This document shows, one piece after another, positions 45,863-54,964 of a stretch of DNA of 64,000 nt. The notes beneath the pieces were generated by a model. That model was given only the letters and a program-made list of their open reading frames with translations. It did not search any database and was not told where the DNA came from. Numbering within the stretch: the stretch's first letter is position 1; each line of letters starts with the position of its first letter. A program made the translations under genes and the position numbers. The DNA is from Flavobacteriaceae bacterium PS02337 (GTDB lineage: Bacteria; Bacteroidota; Bacteroidia; Flavobacteriales; Flavobacteriaceae). The stretch is taken from assembly GCA_029959285.1 (NCBI GenBank), contig JASCOE010000001.1, positions 1-64,000 on the forward strand, given 5' to 3'.

Positions 45863-46702
45863 TTATGACTGAGCCAAAGGTTTTGTATTTTTATATTCTC
45901 CCAACACTTTAAAATATTCTGCCATTATGTTTAATAATGCTTTGGCTTTTGCAAAATCTTCGTATTTTTCAAATGTTACGTCTACGAAAAATGAATATTT
46001 CCAAGGCGTTTCAATTTTTGGAAGCGACTGGATTTTTGTCAAATTCAGTTTGCAGTCGCTCATTACATTTAAAACCGCTGCTAAGCTTCCTCTTTTGTGA
46101 TCCAATTCAAACTTAATAGACGCTCTATTGATTTCGCTTTCTGGCAAAAATGAATTTTGCTTTTTAATGATTACGAAACGCGTCATATTGTTTTTAATTG
46201 TTTGAATCGATGACGCGATAATATCTAAATCATACATTTCAGAAGCTGTTACACTTGCAATTGCAGCAATTCCTGTCAATTGTTTTTCCTGAATTCTTCT
46301 TGCTGTTTCAGCTGTATCTTTATCCTCAATCAATTTGATATTTGGATATTGTTTCAAGAAATCCATACACTGCAAAAGTGCCATTGGGTGCGAATGAACT
46401 TCTTTTATATCTTCAATTTGTTGACCTTTTAAAGCCATTAAATTCTGCTGAATGTTTAAATAATGCTCTCCAATAATGTGCAAATTATTCTTGTCAATCA
46501 AAGCATAATTCGGAATAATCGGACCTGCAATAGAATTTTCGATCGCCATAACAGCTTGATCCGATTTTCCGGCAATAAGGCTGTCGATCAATTCTTCAAA
46601 AGACAAACATTCATCAATATCCACATTTTCAGAGAAATACTCTTTCACAACCTGATGATGAAAAGATCCTTTAATACCTTGTATTGCAATTTTCGTTGTC
46701 AT
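45863..46702 (-). CDS. pheA: Prephenate dehydratase with ACT domain
   Basis: The 279-residue enzyme makes phenylpyruvate from prephenate. It has the periplasmic-binding-like catalytic fold (about 1-180), with the catalytic Thr in NMTRFVII. A C-terminal ACT domain (about 195-270; KFELDHKRGSLAAVLNVM) likely binds phenylalanine for feedback inhibition. It is the first gene of the operon. The leader upstream carries a Phe/Tyr-rich short ORF and a terminator, so it is probably also controlled by attenuation. Confidence 0.94.
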   Translation of the reverse strand: MTTKIAIQGIKGSFHHQVVKEYFSENVDIDECLSFEELIDSLIAGKSDQAVMAIENSIAGPIIPNYALIDKNNLHIIGEHYLNIQQNLMALKGQQIEDIKEVHSHPMALLQCMDFLKQYPNIKLIEDKDTAETARRIQEKQLTGIAAIASVTASEMYDLDIIASSIQTIKNNMTRFVIIKKQNSFLPESEINRASIKFELDHKRGSLAAVLNVMSDCKLNLTKIQSLPKIETPWKYSFFVDVTFEKYEDFAKAKALLNIMAEYFKVLGEYKNTKPLAQS

Positions 46703-46715
46703 ATATTCAAAAAAA

Positions 46716-46737
46716 AATCCTGATTTGCATCAGGATT
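46716..46737 (-). terminator. Attenuator terminator upstream of pheA
   Basis: On the minus strand AATCCTGAT, GCAA, ATCAGGATT is followed by eight T's, and the pheA ATG lies 13 nt beyond the stem. A terminator just before a start codon is only useful if it is conditional. The 5' arm region (46732-46739) is exactly complementary to 46784-46791 inside the leader ORF, which gives a competing antiterminator. Confidence 0.88.
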
Positions 46738-46768
46738 GTATATTAGTTTTATTTGTCTTTTATATTTT

Positions 46769-46849
46769 TCAAATAACCATAGCACAATCCTCACTTCTAC
46801 TAAAGAAGAAATAAAAGTTGTTGCTAAAATAAAAACGGTTAGTTGCCAT
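46769..46849 (-). CDS. Phe/Tyr-rich leader peptide of the pheA operon
   Basis: A 26-codon ORF with ATG at 46847-46849 and TGA at 46769-46771. Its peptide starts MATNR, then has FYF, SNN, FYFFF, and ends SRSEDCAMVI. That makes six Phe and two Tyr, with eight of the eleven codons 6-16 being Phe or Tyr. Codons E20-C22 contain AGGATTGT, which pairs perfectly with the terminator's 5' side. The SNN codons (AGCAACAA) can pair with TTGTGCT overlapping the same segment. A strong promoter lies about 30 nt upstream. The function matches E. coli pheL, but the sequence is unrelated. Confidence 0.82.
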   Translation of the reverse strand: MATNRFYFSNNFYFFFSRSEDCAMVI

Positions 46850-46878
46850 TTTGTTTGTGTTATTTTGTAAATTCTCTG

Positions 46879-46909
46879 CGAATGTATAAATTATTTTCAG
46901 CGCACCAAA
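46879..46909 (-). promoter_or_regulatory. Promoter of the pheA operon
   Basis: On the minus strand TTTG (46906-46909), exactly 19 nt, then TACATTCG (46879-46886), which matches seven of eight positions of the TAnnTTTG consensus. The predicted start (near 46875) leaves a 5' leader that holds the short Phe/Tyr ORF and the attenuator hairpin. Upstream of it, 46910-47064 shows only short direct repeats (CTAAGGTTCTTAG, 47016-47046). Confidence 0.75.
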
Positions 46910-47064
46910 AAAAATAATGCATTTTATGAAACAAAAAAGGATTTCTTAACAAATTTAGCAGGTTTTGTATGATAATATAAAAATAAGGGCTTAAAATGAG
47001 AATATTAAAATGAGGTTCTAAGGTTCTTAGTTGCTAAGGTGCTAAGGTTTTTTTCATTTTGGCT

Positions 47065-47197
47065 GAATTGCCTTCAGCTTTAGCTGGAGGTTTAGAGATT
47101 GACATTGTTCTGGCTTTAGCCAAAATCTTTGAAGTTATTTGGCTAAAGCCCAATCTTGTTCTTTTTTCATACCTCCAGCTAAAGCTGGAGGCAATTC
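47065..47197. repeat. Nested inverted repeat with CCTCCAGCTAAAGCTGGAGG
   Basis: Arms of 27 bp (47065-47091 and 47171-47197, one mismatch) read GAATTGCCTTCAGCTTTAGC on the left. Inside is a second pair (TGGCTTTAGCCAAA and TTTGGCTAAAGCC). Each arm is itself palindromic. A short plus-strand frame across it is produced by the repeat and is not considered a gene. The element sits at the 3' end of the DUF1501 gene. Confidence 0.85.
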
Positions 47198-47209
47198 ATA
47201 AAGATTTAA

Positions 47210-48376
47210 TTAAGGAAACAATCCTGAAACTGGTTTATTCATAATCCCTATTTTAGCATAATCGAAATTCATTTTTTCTTTTAATAAAGAAGCATAAACA
47301 CTTCTGAAATCAATTTCATATTTTAAATCACCATTATCTAAGTCTGCTAAATTTGGATTTTTTCCTAAAATGATTCCTTTGTTATTTCCTCCGATGACGA
47401 ACATTGGCGCTGCAGTTCCGTGATCTGTTCCGCTTCCGTTGTCTTTTACTCTTCTTCCAAATTCGGAGAAAACTACAACTGTTACGTTTTGCAATAATTG
47501 AGCTTCTTTTAAATCAGAATAAAAACTATATAAGGAATCGTTTAAATCGGTTAGTTTTCGTTCGTGAATGGAAAGCTGATTGTCGTGTGTGTCAAATCCG
47601 TTAAGTGACGTATAATATACTTTTGAATTTAGATTTCCTTTTATCAATCGCGCAATCCATTCTAGGTTTTTAGATAATTCTGTTTTAGGATAACTAATTT
47701 CTGTTTTTGATTTTGATAAAGCTTTCTGAATTTCACCCGAACCTTCGGTAACCGAATTGGCTATTTTTCGAACAAAATCTAAATGCGGATTTTTAGATAA
47801 AGTTACATCTTCATCTTTTGGTTTTACCTTAAATCGATCTGGATCTTTTACGGTTATAAAATTCGGCTCAATGCCTTTTAAAGCCAAATTATCAATCGAA
47901 TCTAAATTGATTCCCGCCGTCGCCTGATGTCCGTTGCATTGTAGATCTAAAAATCTTCCCAGCCAGCCTTCATTTATATATTTATTTGAATCAGTTGCAG
48001 TCTGCCAAATTTCCTGACTTCTAAAATGCGAACGAATCGGTTCTGGATAACCCACATTCTGAATTACCGTTAAATCTCCGTTTTGCTGCATTTGGGCAAA
48101 ATCTTTTAACGAAGGATGAAATGCCATTCCTTTATTCTTTCCGACAACCAAATCTTTGTTTAAAGCAATCTTCGTTCGTAAATCATAATATAAAGGATCA
48201 TCGTACGGAATGAAAGTATTTAAACCATCGTTTCCTCCATTTAACTGAACAAAAACAATGCATTGTTCTCCCACAATCAAATTATTCTGAGAACCGAAAG
48301 CGTGTAAAAAATCAGGAAGCACAAGTAATCCGCCTGTGAAAGTTCCTGTCAGTGTTAGAAAATTTCTTCTGTTCAT
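47210..48376 (-). CDS. DUF1501 domain protein
   Basis: The 388-residue protein starts with a twin-arginine-like signal (NRRNFLTLTGTFTGGLLVLP). The DUF1501 domain follows, with FVQLNGGNDGLNTFIPYDD near residue 45, and later FSEFGRRVKDNGSGTDHGTA (about 310-330), as in alkaline phosphatase/sulfatase relatives. It is exported. It lies 11 nt after a DUF1800 gene; the two families are almost always neighbours, but their joint function is unknown. Confidence 0.9.
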   Translation of the reverse strand: MNRRNFLTLTGTFTGGLLVLPDFLHAFGSQNNLIVGEQCIVFVQLNGGNDGLNTFIPYDDPLYYDLRTKIALNKDLVVGKNKGMAFHPSLKDFAQMQQNGDLTVIQNVGYPEPIRSHFRSQEIWQTATDSNKYINEGWLGRFLDLQCNGHQATAGINLDSIDNLALKGIEPNFITVKDPDRFKVKPKDEDVTLSKNPHLDFVRKIANSVTEGSGEIQKALSKSKTEISYPKTELSKNLEWIARLIKGNLNSKVYYTSLNGFDTHDNQLSIHERKLTDLNDSLYSFYSDLKEAQLLQNVTVVVFSEFGRRVKDNGSGTDHGTAAPMFVIGGNNKGIILGKNPNLADLDNGDLKYEIDFRSVYASLLKEKMNFDYAKIGIMNKPVSGLFP

Positions 48377-48387
48377 GATTACTGCTT

Positions 48388-49785
48388 TTAAATTAATTGA
48401 TATTCCGGAAGTTTGGTGATGTAATTAAAAAGTCTGACCACCGCAAAATCGGCGTGCGGATCTTTGGGATCAAAATCGTATTTCAAAAGATTTTCCATGT
48501 CTTTTTGTTCCGAATCATTAACTGCAAATAATAATCTATCTGACAATTCAGAAATAATTGTTTTGTTATTTCCATCCGAATCAAAAGCAACTTTTACAGC
48601 CGTTTTTTCATATTCTGATTTTTCTTTTTCAACACCATTCATCATGGTTTTCAAAACTCTTCGGTTGAGACTTTTTCCACTACATAGTAAATCGGCTGTA
48701 TTATTTCTTTGAAGATAAATTTGCGAAGTCAACCATGAATTTCCGCCATCCCAGCCTTTTACATTTACCTGATTATACAAATCCATTCCCTGCTGTTTCA
48801 TAAATGCCATAATTGCGGCGTCATTCACATTCTGAATTTGCAATTCGTCGCAAAGCTGTAAAATATAAACCAGCGGATTTTTGATTTTATTTCCAGAGTT
48901 TTCCTTTTTAAATTCTTCTGTAAAAATTTTACTCAATAAAGGTTCGATTTCAAACTTTTGCTTTCGGAAATAATCTCCATAATAAACCACCAAATCTTCT
49001 GGTGGATTATCATACATAAACCATTTCAGGATTTTTCGGGTTATTAAATACGGAATATTTTTCTGTTCGAAAATAATATCAACCAGATCGTCTGACTTCC
49101 AATTTCCTGTTTTTCCGAAATAGATTTTATCGCTGTTATCTTCGATATTTTTTCTATAAACCGCGCCTTCATCGCCAACATTTAGTCCTGCCAAAGCTTT
49201 TGCGCCATTTTTAATATCTTCTTCGGTATAATTTCCAATTCCGATTGTGAATAGTTCGAGTAATTCACGACTTAAATTTTCGTTTACTTTTCCTTTTTTA
49301 TTATCTCCATTGTCGAGATAACGAACCATTGCATTAGATTTCAGAATCTGTTTGGTCAATTCTTTAAAATTGCCAAAAGCATTTTCACGCAAAATCATAT
49401 TGTGCTGATAAATCCAGTAATTGATTTTTACTTTTTGAGAAGTCGAAACGAAATGATTGTGCCAGAAACAAACCATATTTTCACGCAATGGAAATTCATC
49501 GTTTCGCATTTTAGCAATCCACCATTTTTTGAATTCGGCAGTCGCCTGATTTTCTTTTTTCTGAATTTCCTTTTTGACTTCGGGTTCTGAAGTTTTGATT
49601 ATTTCCCGAACTTGTTTCAACTCTAAAGTGGTTTTAGGTTGATCTTGCAAAAAGCCTGGAATTTCTTTGTCAAATTTTGAATTATAAGATTGCTTTAGAA
49701 ATTTTTCTAAGCCGAGTTTTTCTATTTGAGAAGTTTGTTTTCCTGAAAAACCTAATCGTAAGGACCAAAGACTGCTTTTTTTCAT
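48388..49785 (-). CDS. DUF1800 domain protein
   Basis: The 465-residue protein has DUF1800 motifs: the opening SLWSLRLGFSG, the central MVCFWHNHFVSTSQKVKINY, NLSRELLELFTIGIGNYTEED, and KGWDGGNSWLTSQIYL near the C-terminus. The start at 49785 has no clear signal peptide, which is unusual for a partner of an exported DUF1501 protein. An 18-bp palindrome lies 65-85 nt upstream. Confidence 0.9.
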   Translation of the reverse strand: MKKSSLWSLRLGFSGKQTSQIEKLGLEKFLKQSYNSKFDKEIPGFLQDQPKTTLELKQVREIIKTSEPEVKKEIQKKENQATAEFKKWWIAKMRNDEFPLRENMVCFWHNHFVSTSQKVKINYWIYQHNMILRENAFGNFKELTKQILKSNAMVRYLDNGDNKKGKVNENLSRELLELFTIGIGNYTEEDIKNGAKALAGLNVGDEGAVYRKNIEDNSDKIYFGKTGNWKSDDLVDIIFEQKNIPYLITRKILKWFMYDNPPEDLVVYYGDYFRKQKFEIEPLLSKIFTEEFKKENSGNKIKNPLVYILQLCDELQIQNVNDAAIMAFMKQQGMDLYNQVNVKGWDGGNSWLTSQIYLQRNNTADLLCSGKSLNRRVLKTMMNGVEKEKSEYEKTAVKVAFDSDGNNKTIISELSDRLLFAVNDSEQKDMENLLKYDFDPKDPHADFAVVRLFNYITKLPEYQLI

Positions 49786-49850
49786 CGTTCAGAAATTATT
49801 ACAATAAGACTTGAGTTTCTTTTAAAGGTTTAATTTTTTAAAAGATCCTA

Positions 49851-49868
49851 TCCCGATAGCTATCGGGA
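49851..49868. repeat. Perfect 18-bp palindrome TCCCGATAGCTATCGGGA
   Basis: The sequence is a perfect palindrome upstream of the DUF1800 gene and downstream of the 89-residue ORF. It could be a short mobile palindrome or the stem of a terminator-like hairpin, but no T-run follows. Confidence 0.7.
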
Positions 49869-49951
49869 CTAAGATTCTGAGGTGCTAAGTTTTGAAAAGT
49901 CTTTGGTAATAATTAGAACGGGGAATTTTTGGGGATATTGTAGTTTATTTT

Positions 49952-50221
49952 CTAATATAAAAACTCATCTAAGAATTCTTTGTTTTCATTAACATAAAGA
50001 AAATAATTAGCGATCTTTTTTTCATCTTTAGAAAGTTCTAATTTAATTTCAATACAAGGAGTTGTAATAAAATCATGATCTAATAAAATCGAAATAGATT
50101 TTGAAACAATATTATCAAATTGAATACCTTGATATTCCTCAGAATTTATATTATGAAAATATTCCAAAGCAAGATTGTAGAACTCTTCTTTATTATGAAA
50201 TGTTTTTTCTAATAAATCCAT
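49952..50221 (-). CDS. Unknown 89-residue protein, third gene of the HigBA-like unit
   Basis: An acidic 89-residue protein with no motif I recognise; it looks mixed alpha/beta (CIEIKLELSKDEKKIANYFLYV). It begins 10 nt after the antitoxin-like gene and is probably co-transcribed with the toxin and antitoxin. Whether it adds to neutralisation or is simply an adjacent gene cannot be decided here. Confidence 0.55.
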   Translation of the reverse strand: MDLLEKTFHNKEEFYNLALEYFHNINSEEYQGIQFDNIVSKSISILLDHDFITTPCIEIKLELSKDEKKIANYFLYVNENKEFLDEFLY

Positions 50222-50231
50222 TTATTTTAAA

Positions 50232-50537
50232 TTATAATTTAATTGACAGCTCTAAATGACCCCCCAATCCGAGTTCTACAATTTTTTGAAGTGTCGAAAA
50301 TTTGACTTCTTTGACGTTATTTTCAATCTTAGAAATATATGATTTTGTTGTTCCTGCTTTTACAGCAAGTTCTTCCTGAGTCATTCCTTTTTGAAGTCTG
50401 GCTTCTTGAAGCAAAACTCCAATTTTAAAAATTTCATAACCAGCTTCTAATTCATCACGTTTTGGTGTTCCGATTTTTCCATAATGTTGCTCTTTAAACT
50501 CTTCTAAAGTTGTTAAATTCTTATTTTTCATTTTCAT
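50232..50537 (-). CDS. HigA-like antitoxin, XRE-family HTH
   Basis: The 101-residue protein has a central helix-turn-helix (GMTQEELAVKAGTTKSYISK, about 50-69) of the XRE type and an N-terminal extension. Its frame overlaps the toxin gene end by 17 nt. Toxin first, antitoxin second is the HigBA order. It probably binds the inverted repeat over the promoter at 50886-50907 and represses the unit. ATG codons at 50537 and 50531 are both possible starts. Confidence 0.83.
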   Translation of the reverse strand: MKMKNKNLTTLEEFKEQHYGKIGTPKRDELEAGYEIFKIGVLLQEARLQKGMTQEELAVKAGTTKSYISKIENNVKEVKFSTLQKIVELGLGGHLELSIKL

Positions 50538-50868
50538 ACTCCTTTTTAATTTTTAAAGCTTTTTTAATTTCTTTCTTTGGTGTTTTTTGAGTTTTCTTTT
50601 GAAATCCATTAGCTAATACAACTAATTTTCCCTCATCAAAAAAACAAAAAATTCTAAAAATGTCATTTCCTTGTTGTATTCTAATTTCATAAAGTCCATC
50701 TGCGTTTTCAATATATTTCAAATACGTTTCAGGAATCCTATCGAGCTCTTCAATTAAATCAATCGTCCAAACAATTTTTTGTTGAACTTTTTCTTTTTGC
50801 TTAACAAAAAACTCATTAAAATAATTTTTAAAAAAAATAACAGTTCTAATCTTTTGATTATTACTCAT
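50521..50868 (-). CDS. RelE/HigB-family toxin
   Basis: The 115-residue protein has the HigB/RelE-type RNase fold features: QKIVWTIDLIEELDRIPETY, then GLYEIRIQQGNDIFRIFCFF, and the Lys-rich GFQKKTQKTPKKEIKKAL end. Such toxins cut mRNA on the ribosome. I set the start at 50868 (MSNNQ). The longer frame to 50904 reads across the promoter. The promoter's predicted start site is only a few bases before this ATG. Confidence 0.8.
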   Translation of the reverse strand: MSNNQKIRTVIFFKNYFNEFFVKQKEKVQQKIVWTIDLIEELDRIPETYLKYIENADGLYEIRIQQGNDIFRIFCFFDEGKLVVLANGFQKKTQKTPKKEIKKALKIKKEYENEK

Positions 50869-50874
50869 AAAATA

Positions 50875-50907
50875 CAAATGTATAAAAGTTGCACCAAAGT
50901 ACAACTT
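50875..50907 (-). promoter_or_regulatory. Promoter and operator of the toxin-antitoxin unit
   Basis: On the minus strand GTTG, 19 nt, TACATTTG (50875-50882) matches the local promoter consensus. Between the two boxes lies an inverted repeat, AAGTTG / CAACTT (50886-50891 and 50902-50907), well placed for autorepression by the HTH antitoxin. The predicted transcript would have almost no 5' leader. Confidence 0.65.
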
Positions 50908-50942
50908 GTTAATCCTAAAAACATTTAAAACAATTAAACTTC

Positions 50943-51194
50943 CTATCTATTTGCAATATCTCGTAACACATCAGTAATAGTTATTGAATTGCTTCCTTCA
51001 TAACCCAATGCAATAGCTATAGCTTCTAACGCACTTGGATATTTATCTGATGAACTAACTACTAACCCATTTTCTAAAATTTGATTTCTTTGTATTTGAA
51101 TCGCTAATGATAAAATTTCAAAATCTGATAGTTTTGAATATTCTCCTTTTAATTGTTTTGCAATTCGATTATAATCTTCAATTTCCGATTTCAT
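50943..51194 (-). CDS. Unknown 83-residue protein
   Basis: A small soluble protein with no family I recognise; helical segments include YNRIAKQLKGEYSKLSDFEI and SALEAIAIALGYEG. The start is set at 51194, because the longer frame to 51272 begins with an unlikely Cys/Phe-rich tail. It lies upstream of the toxin-antitoxin unit on the same strand and may belong to the same small accessory island between nrdA and the DUF1800 gene. Confidence 0.5.
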   Translation of the reverse strand: MKSEIEDYNRIAKQLKGEYSKLSDFEILSLAIQIQRNQILENGLVVSSSDKYPSALEAIAIALGYEGSNSITITDVLRDIANR

Positions 51195-51320
51195 ATTTTG
51201 TACTATTTTTACTATTAAAAAACAAATATAGAATAAAAAAAAGCAGCTATCATTACAATAACTGCTTTTCATATTTTAAAAATCTAAAATCTAAAATCTC
51301 AGATCTACAATCTAAAATTA

Positions 51321-53720
51321 TTAAGACCCACACATTTCACAATCCTCAGGATCTCCAGCTTGCGCTTTTAGCAACATCGCTTTGTATTCTTCAACGCTGA
51401 TCGATTCTGTTTCTGGAACCAGAACTGCTGCCGGCGCATCTTCTTCTTTTTTATCGTTGTTTAATGTGAATTTAATCGCATCTACTGCCGCTTTTGTTCT
51501 TAGGTAATACATTCCTGTTTTTAAACCTGATTGCCAAGCGTAGAAATGCATTGACGTTAATTTAGAATAGTTTGCATCTTGCATGAACAAGTTTAACGAT
51601 TGCGATTGGTCAATAAAATAACCTCTCTGACGTGACATATCGATAATATCTTTCATCGACATTTCCCAAACTGTTTTGTATAATTCTTTTAAGTCTTGCG
51701 GAATCACATCAATGTTTTGAACAGATCCGTTATGACGCATAATTTCTTGTTTCAACGTTTCGTTCCATAAACCTCTGTCTACTAAATCGTGCAATAAGTG
51801 CTTGTTTACTACGATAAACTCTCCAGACAATACACGACGCGTGTAAATATTTGATGTATAAGGCTCAAAAGCTTCGTTGTTTCCAAGAATTTGTGAAGTC
51901 GATGCTGTTGGCATTGGAGCAACCAATAAAGAGTTACGAACTCCGTGCTCTACAACTTCTTTTCTTAATGAAGCCCAGTCCCAACGACCAGATAATTCTT
52001 CATCTTTCATTCCCCACATATTGTATTGGAATTCTCCTTGTGACATTGGAGAACCTGCAAATGTAGAATATGGACCTTCTTCTTTTGCCATTTCCATAGA
52101 AGCGGTTACAGCAGCGAAGTATAAAGTTTCGAAAATCTCTTGATTTAATGTTTTAGCTTCATCGCTTGTAAAGGGCATACGCAACATAATGAAAGCATCT
52201 GCTAAACCTTGAACACCTAAACCAACCGGACGGTGACGTAAGTTAGAATTTTCAGCTTCTTTTACTGGATAGTAATTTCTGTCGATTACTTTATTCAAGT
52301 TACGAGTTACACGTTTTGTAACATTGTAAAGCGCTTCGTGATCAAATTTTCCGTTTTCAATAAACATTGGCAACGAAATAGAAGCCAAGTTACAAACTGC
52401 GATTTCATCTTTAGAAGTAAACTCCATAATCTCTGTACACAAGTTAGAAGAACGAATAGTTCCTAAATTCTTGTGATTCGATTTACGGTTTACTGCATCT
52501 TTATACAACATATATGGTGTTCCAGTCTCGATTTGAGATTCTAGGATTTTCTCCCATAATTCACGAGCGCGGATTGTTTTTCTACCTTTTCCTCTAAATT
52601 CGTAATCCGTATATAATGCTTCGAATTCATCTCCGTAAACATCATATAATCCTGGACATTCGTTAGGACACATTAAAGTCCAAGTTGTATCTTCCTGAAC
52701 ACGTTTCATGAATAAATCTGAAGTCCACATAGCGAAGAATAAATCTCTCGCACGCATTTCTTCTTTTCCTGTATTTTTCTTTAAATCCAAGAAATCAAAG
52801 ATATCAGCATGCCAAGTTTCGATGTAAATCGCAAAACTTCCTTTACGTTTTCCACCACCTTGATCTACGTAACGAGCTGTATCGTTGAAAACTCTCAACA
52901 TCGGAACAATTCCGTTTGAAGTTCCATTTGTACCGCGAATATAAGATCCAGTCGCACGAACGTTATGAATAGAAAGTCCGATTCCTCCTGCCGATTGCGA
53001 GATTTTTGCTGTTTGTTTTAAAGTATCATAAATACCATCAATACTATCATCCTGCATTGCCAAAAGGAAACAAGAAGACATTTGCGGTTTTGGAGTTCCT
53101 GCATTAAACAACGTTGGCGTTGCGTGCGTGAAGAACTTTTTAGACATTAAATCGTAAGTTTCAATTACTGATTTTAAATCATCTAAGTGAATACCAACAG
53201 AAACACGCATTAACATGTGTTGTGGACGCTCAACGATTTTTCCGTTTATTTTTAGCAAATAAGAACGCTCTAAAGTTTTGAAACCAAAGTAATCGTAATT
53301 AAAATCTCTTGTATAAATGATATGAGAATCTAAAAAAGCAGCATTTTCCTGAATCACTTTAAATACATCATCAGCAATTAACGGTGCATCTTGACCGTTT
53401 CTTGGATTTACGTAGTGATACATATCTTTCATCGTTTCTGAGAAAGATTTTTTAGTATTTGAATGTAGATTTGAAATTGCCACACGCGCTGCCAATTGTG
53501 CATAATCTGGATGCGCAATAGTCATTGAAGCCGCTGTTTCTGCCGCAAGATTATCAAGTTCAGAAGTAGAAACCCCATCATACAATCCCTCGATAACTCT
53601 CATCGCTACCTTTACCGGATCTACAAGTTCATTTAAGCCGTAACACAACTTTTTGATTCTTTCTGTAATCTTATCAAACATTACGGGCTCTCTGTGGCCA
53701 TCTCTTTTTACTACATACAT
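51321..53720 (-). CDS. nrdA: Ribonucleoside-diphosphate reductase, alpha subunit (class Ia)
   Basis: The 799-residue catalytic subunit reduces ribonucleotides to deoxyribonucleotides. It has an N-terminal ATP-cone (about 1-90; [15 protein letters not shown]) and the active-site cysteines in [18 protein letters not shown] and [10 protein letters not shown]. The [20 protein letters not shown] loop and a C-terminal redox pair CEMC follow. It lies downstream of nrdB with a 266-nt gap that contains small inverted repeats, so the two may be separately controlled. Confidence 0.97.
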   Translation of the reverse strand: MYVVKRDGHREPVMFDKITERIKKLCYGLNELVDPVKVAMRVIEGLYDGVSTSELDNLAAETAASMTIAHPDYAQLAARVAISNLHSNTKKSFSETMKDMYHYVNPRNGQDAPLIADDVFKVIQENAAFLDSHIIYTRDFNYDYFGFKTLERSYLLKINGKIVERPQHMLMRVSVGIHLDDLKSVIETYDLMSKKFFTHATPTLFNAGTPKPQMSSCFLLAMQDDSIDGIYDTLKQTAKISQSAGGIGLSIHNVRATGSYIRGTNGTSNGIVPMLRVFNDTARYVDQGGGKRKGSFAIYIETWHADIFDFLDLKKNTGKEEMRARDLFFAMWTSDLFMKRVQEDTTWTLMCPNECPGLYDVYGDEFEALYTDYEFRGKGRKTIRARELWEKILESQIETGTPYMLYKDAVNRKSNHKNLGTIRSSNLCTEIMEFTSKDEIAVCNLASISLPMFIENGKFDHEALYNVTKRVTRNLNKVIDRNYYPVKEAENSNLRHRPVGLGVQGLADAFIMLRMPFTSDEAKTLNQEIFETLYFAAVTASMEMAKEEGPYSTFAGSPMSQGEFQYNMWGMKDEELSGRWDWASLRKEVVEHGVRNSLLVAPMPTASTSQILGNNEAFEPYTSNIYTRRVLSGEFIVVNKHLLHDLVDRGLWNETLKQEIMRHNGSVQNIDVIPQDLKELYKTVWEMSMKDIIDMSRQRGYFIDQSQSLNLFMQDANYSKLTSMHFYAWQSGLKTGMYYLRTKAAVDAIKFTLNNDKKEEDAPAAVLVPETESISVEEYKAMLLKAQAGDPEDCEMCGS

Positions 53721-53986
53721 AAGCTTACCTTTTATAGTTATTGAAAAAATGAAAGTACTTAGAGAACGAGCTCTTGCACTTAAACATTGCGTGTTTTTAA
53801 ATTAATTTTAGAGAATTACCAAATTCTCAATAGTTACTTGTTTCAAATTCGAAAATCGAATTTAAATGCGTCATAAATTGCTATTGAACCTGCGACTTGG
53901 GGAAAGAGATTCAACCTTAAAAAAAATAAATCTGTAATCTTTTTTTAGCGTTACTGGAAGATCAGGCGCTAAAAGTATTTTGTTAC
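53721..53986. other. Gap between nrdB and nrdA with small inverted repeats
   Basis: The 266-nt spacer holds two short hairpins: GAGAATT / AATTCTC (53811-53828) and AAATTCG / CGAATTT (53845-53863). No T-run follows either on the minus strand, and no clear TAnnTTTG promoter or NrdR-type box was found. Its role is open. Confidence 0.4.
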
Positions 53987-54964
53987 CTAAAAATCTGCAT
54001 CGAATGAAATTTTCTGAGCATCGCTATCTGTGTTCATCACACCAGATTTTTGATACTCTGCAACACGTTTTTCAAAGAAATTAGTTTTTCCTTGAAGAGA
54101 GATCATGTCCATGAAATCAAACGGATTCGCTGATCCATACACACGCTCACAACCTAATTCAACCAAAAGTCTATCAGCAACGAACTCTAAGTATTGTGTC
54201 ATTAAAGTTGCGTTCATACCAATTAAACTTACAGGAAGAGATTCTGTAACAAACTGTCTTTCGATATCTAAAGCATCAACAATGATTTCTTTAATTCTAT
54301 CTTTTGGCACTTTGTTTACTAAATGGTGATTGTGCAAGTGAACTGCAAAATCACAATGTACGCCTTCGTCACGAGAAATCAATTCGTTAGAAAATGTCAA
54401 ACCTGGCATTAAACCACGTTTTTTCAACCAATAAATTGAACAGAAAGCACCTGAGAAAAAGATTCCTTCAACAGCAGCAAAAGCGATAAGTCTTTCAGCA
54501 AATGAATCTGACTCGATCCATTTTAAAGCCCATTCTGCTTTTTTAGCAATTGCAGGAAAAACTTCCAAAGCATTAAACAATTCTGCTTTTTCAGCTTCAT
54601 CTTTCACGTAAGTGTCAATTAATAATGAATACGTTTCACTATGAATATTCTCCATCATGATTTGAAATCCGTAGAAAAACTTCGCTTCAGCATATTGTAC
54701 TTCGTTTACAAAGTTCTCAGCCAAATTTTCGTTTACGATTCCGTCAGAAGCGGCGAAGAAAGCTAAAATATGTTTAATGAAATATCTTTCGTCGTCATTC
54801 AATTTGTTATTCCAATCTGTCAAATCTTGGTGTAGGTCGATTTCTTCGGCAGTCCAAAAACTTGCTTCCATCTTCTTGTACCATTCCCAAATATCATGAT
54901 GCTTAATCGGAAAAATAACGAAGCGATTTTTATTTTCTTGTAATATTGGTTCGATTTGTGACAT
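53987..54964 (-). CDS. nrdB: Ribonucleoside-diphosphate reductase, beta subunit
   Basis: The 325-residue radical-generating subunit has the di-metal ligands in [17 protein letters not shown] (including the likely radical Tyr) and [14 protein letters not shown], with [12 protein letters not shown] further on. The C-terminal end (about 20 residues) would bind NrdA. It is transcribed ahead of nrdA. Its 335-nt upstream gap is described separately. Confidence 0.97.
   Translation of the reverse strand: MSQIEPILQENKNRFVIFPIKHHDIWEWYKKMEASFWTAEEIDLHQDLTDWNNKLNDDERYFIKHILAFFAASDGIVNENLAENFVNEVQYAEAKFFYGFQIMMENIHSETYSLLIDTYVKDEAEKAELFNALEVFPAIAKKAEWALKWIESDSFAERLIAFAAVEGIFFSGAFCSIYWLKKRGLMPGLTFSNELISRDEGVHCDFAVHLHNHHLVNKVPKDRIKEIIVDALDIERQFVTESLPVSLIGMNATLMTQYLEFVADRLLVELGCERVYGSANPFDFMDMISLQGKTNFFEKRVAEYQKSGVMNTDSDAQKISFDADF

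Noticed and set aside
47059-47244. 61-residue ORF with LPSALAGGLEID
   Set aside because: It is a translation of the nested palindrome at 47065-47197 and runs into the DUF1501 gene end.
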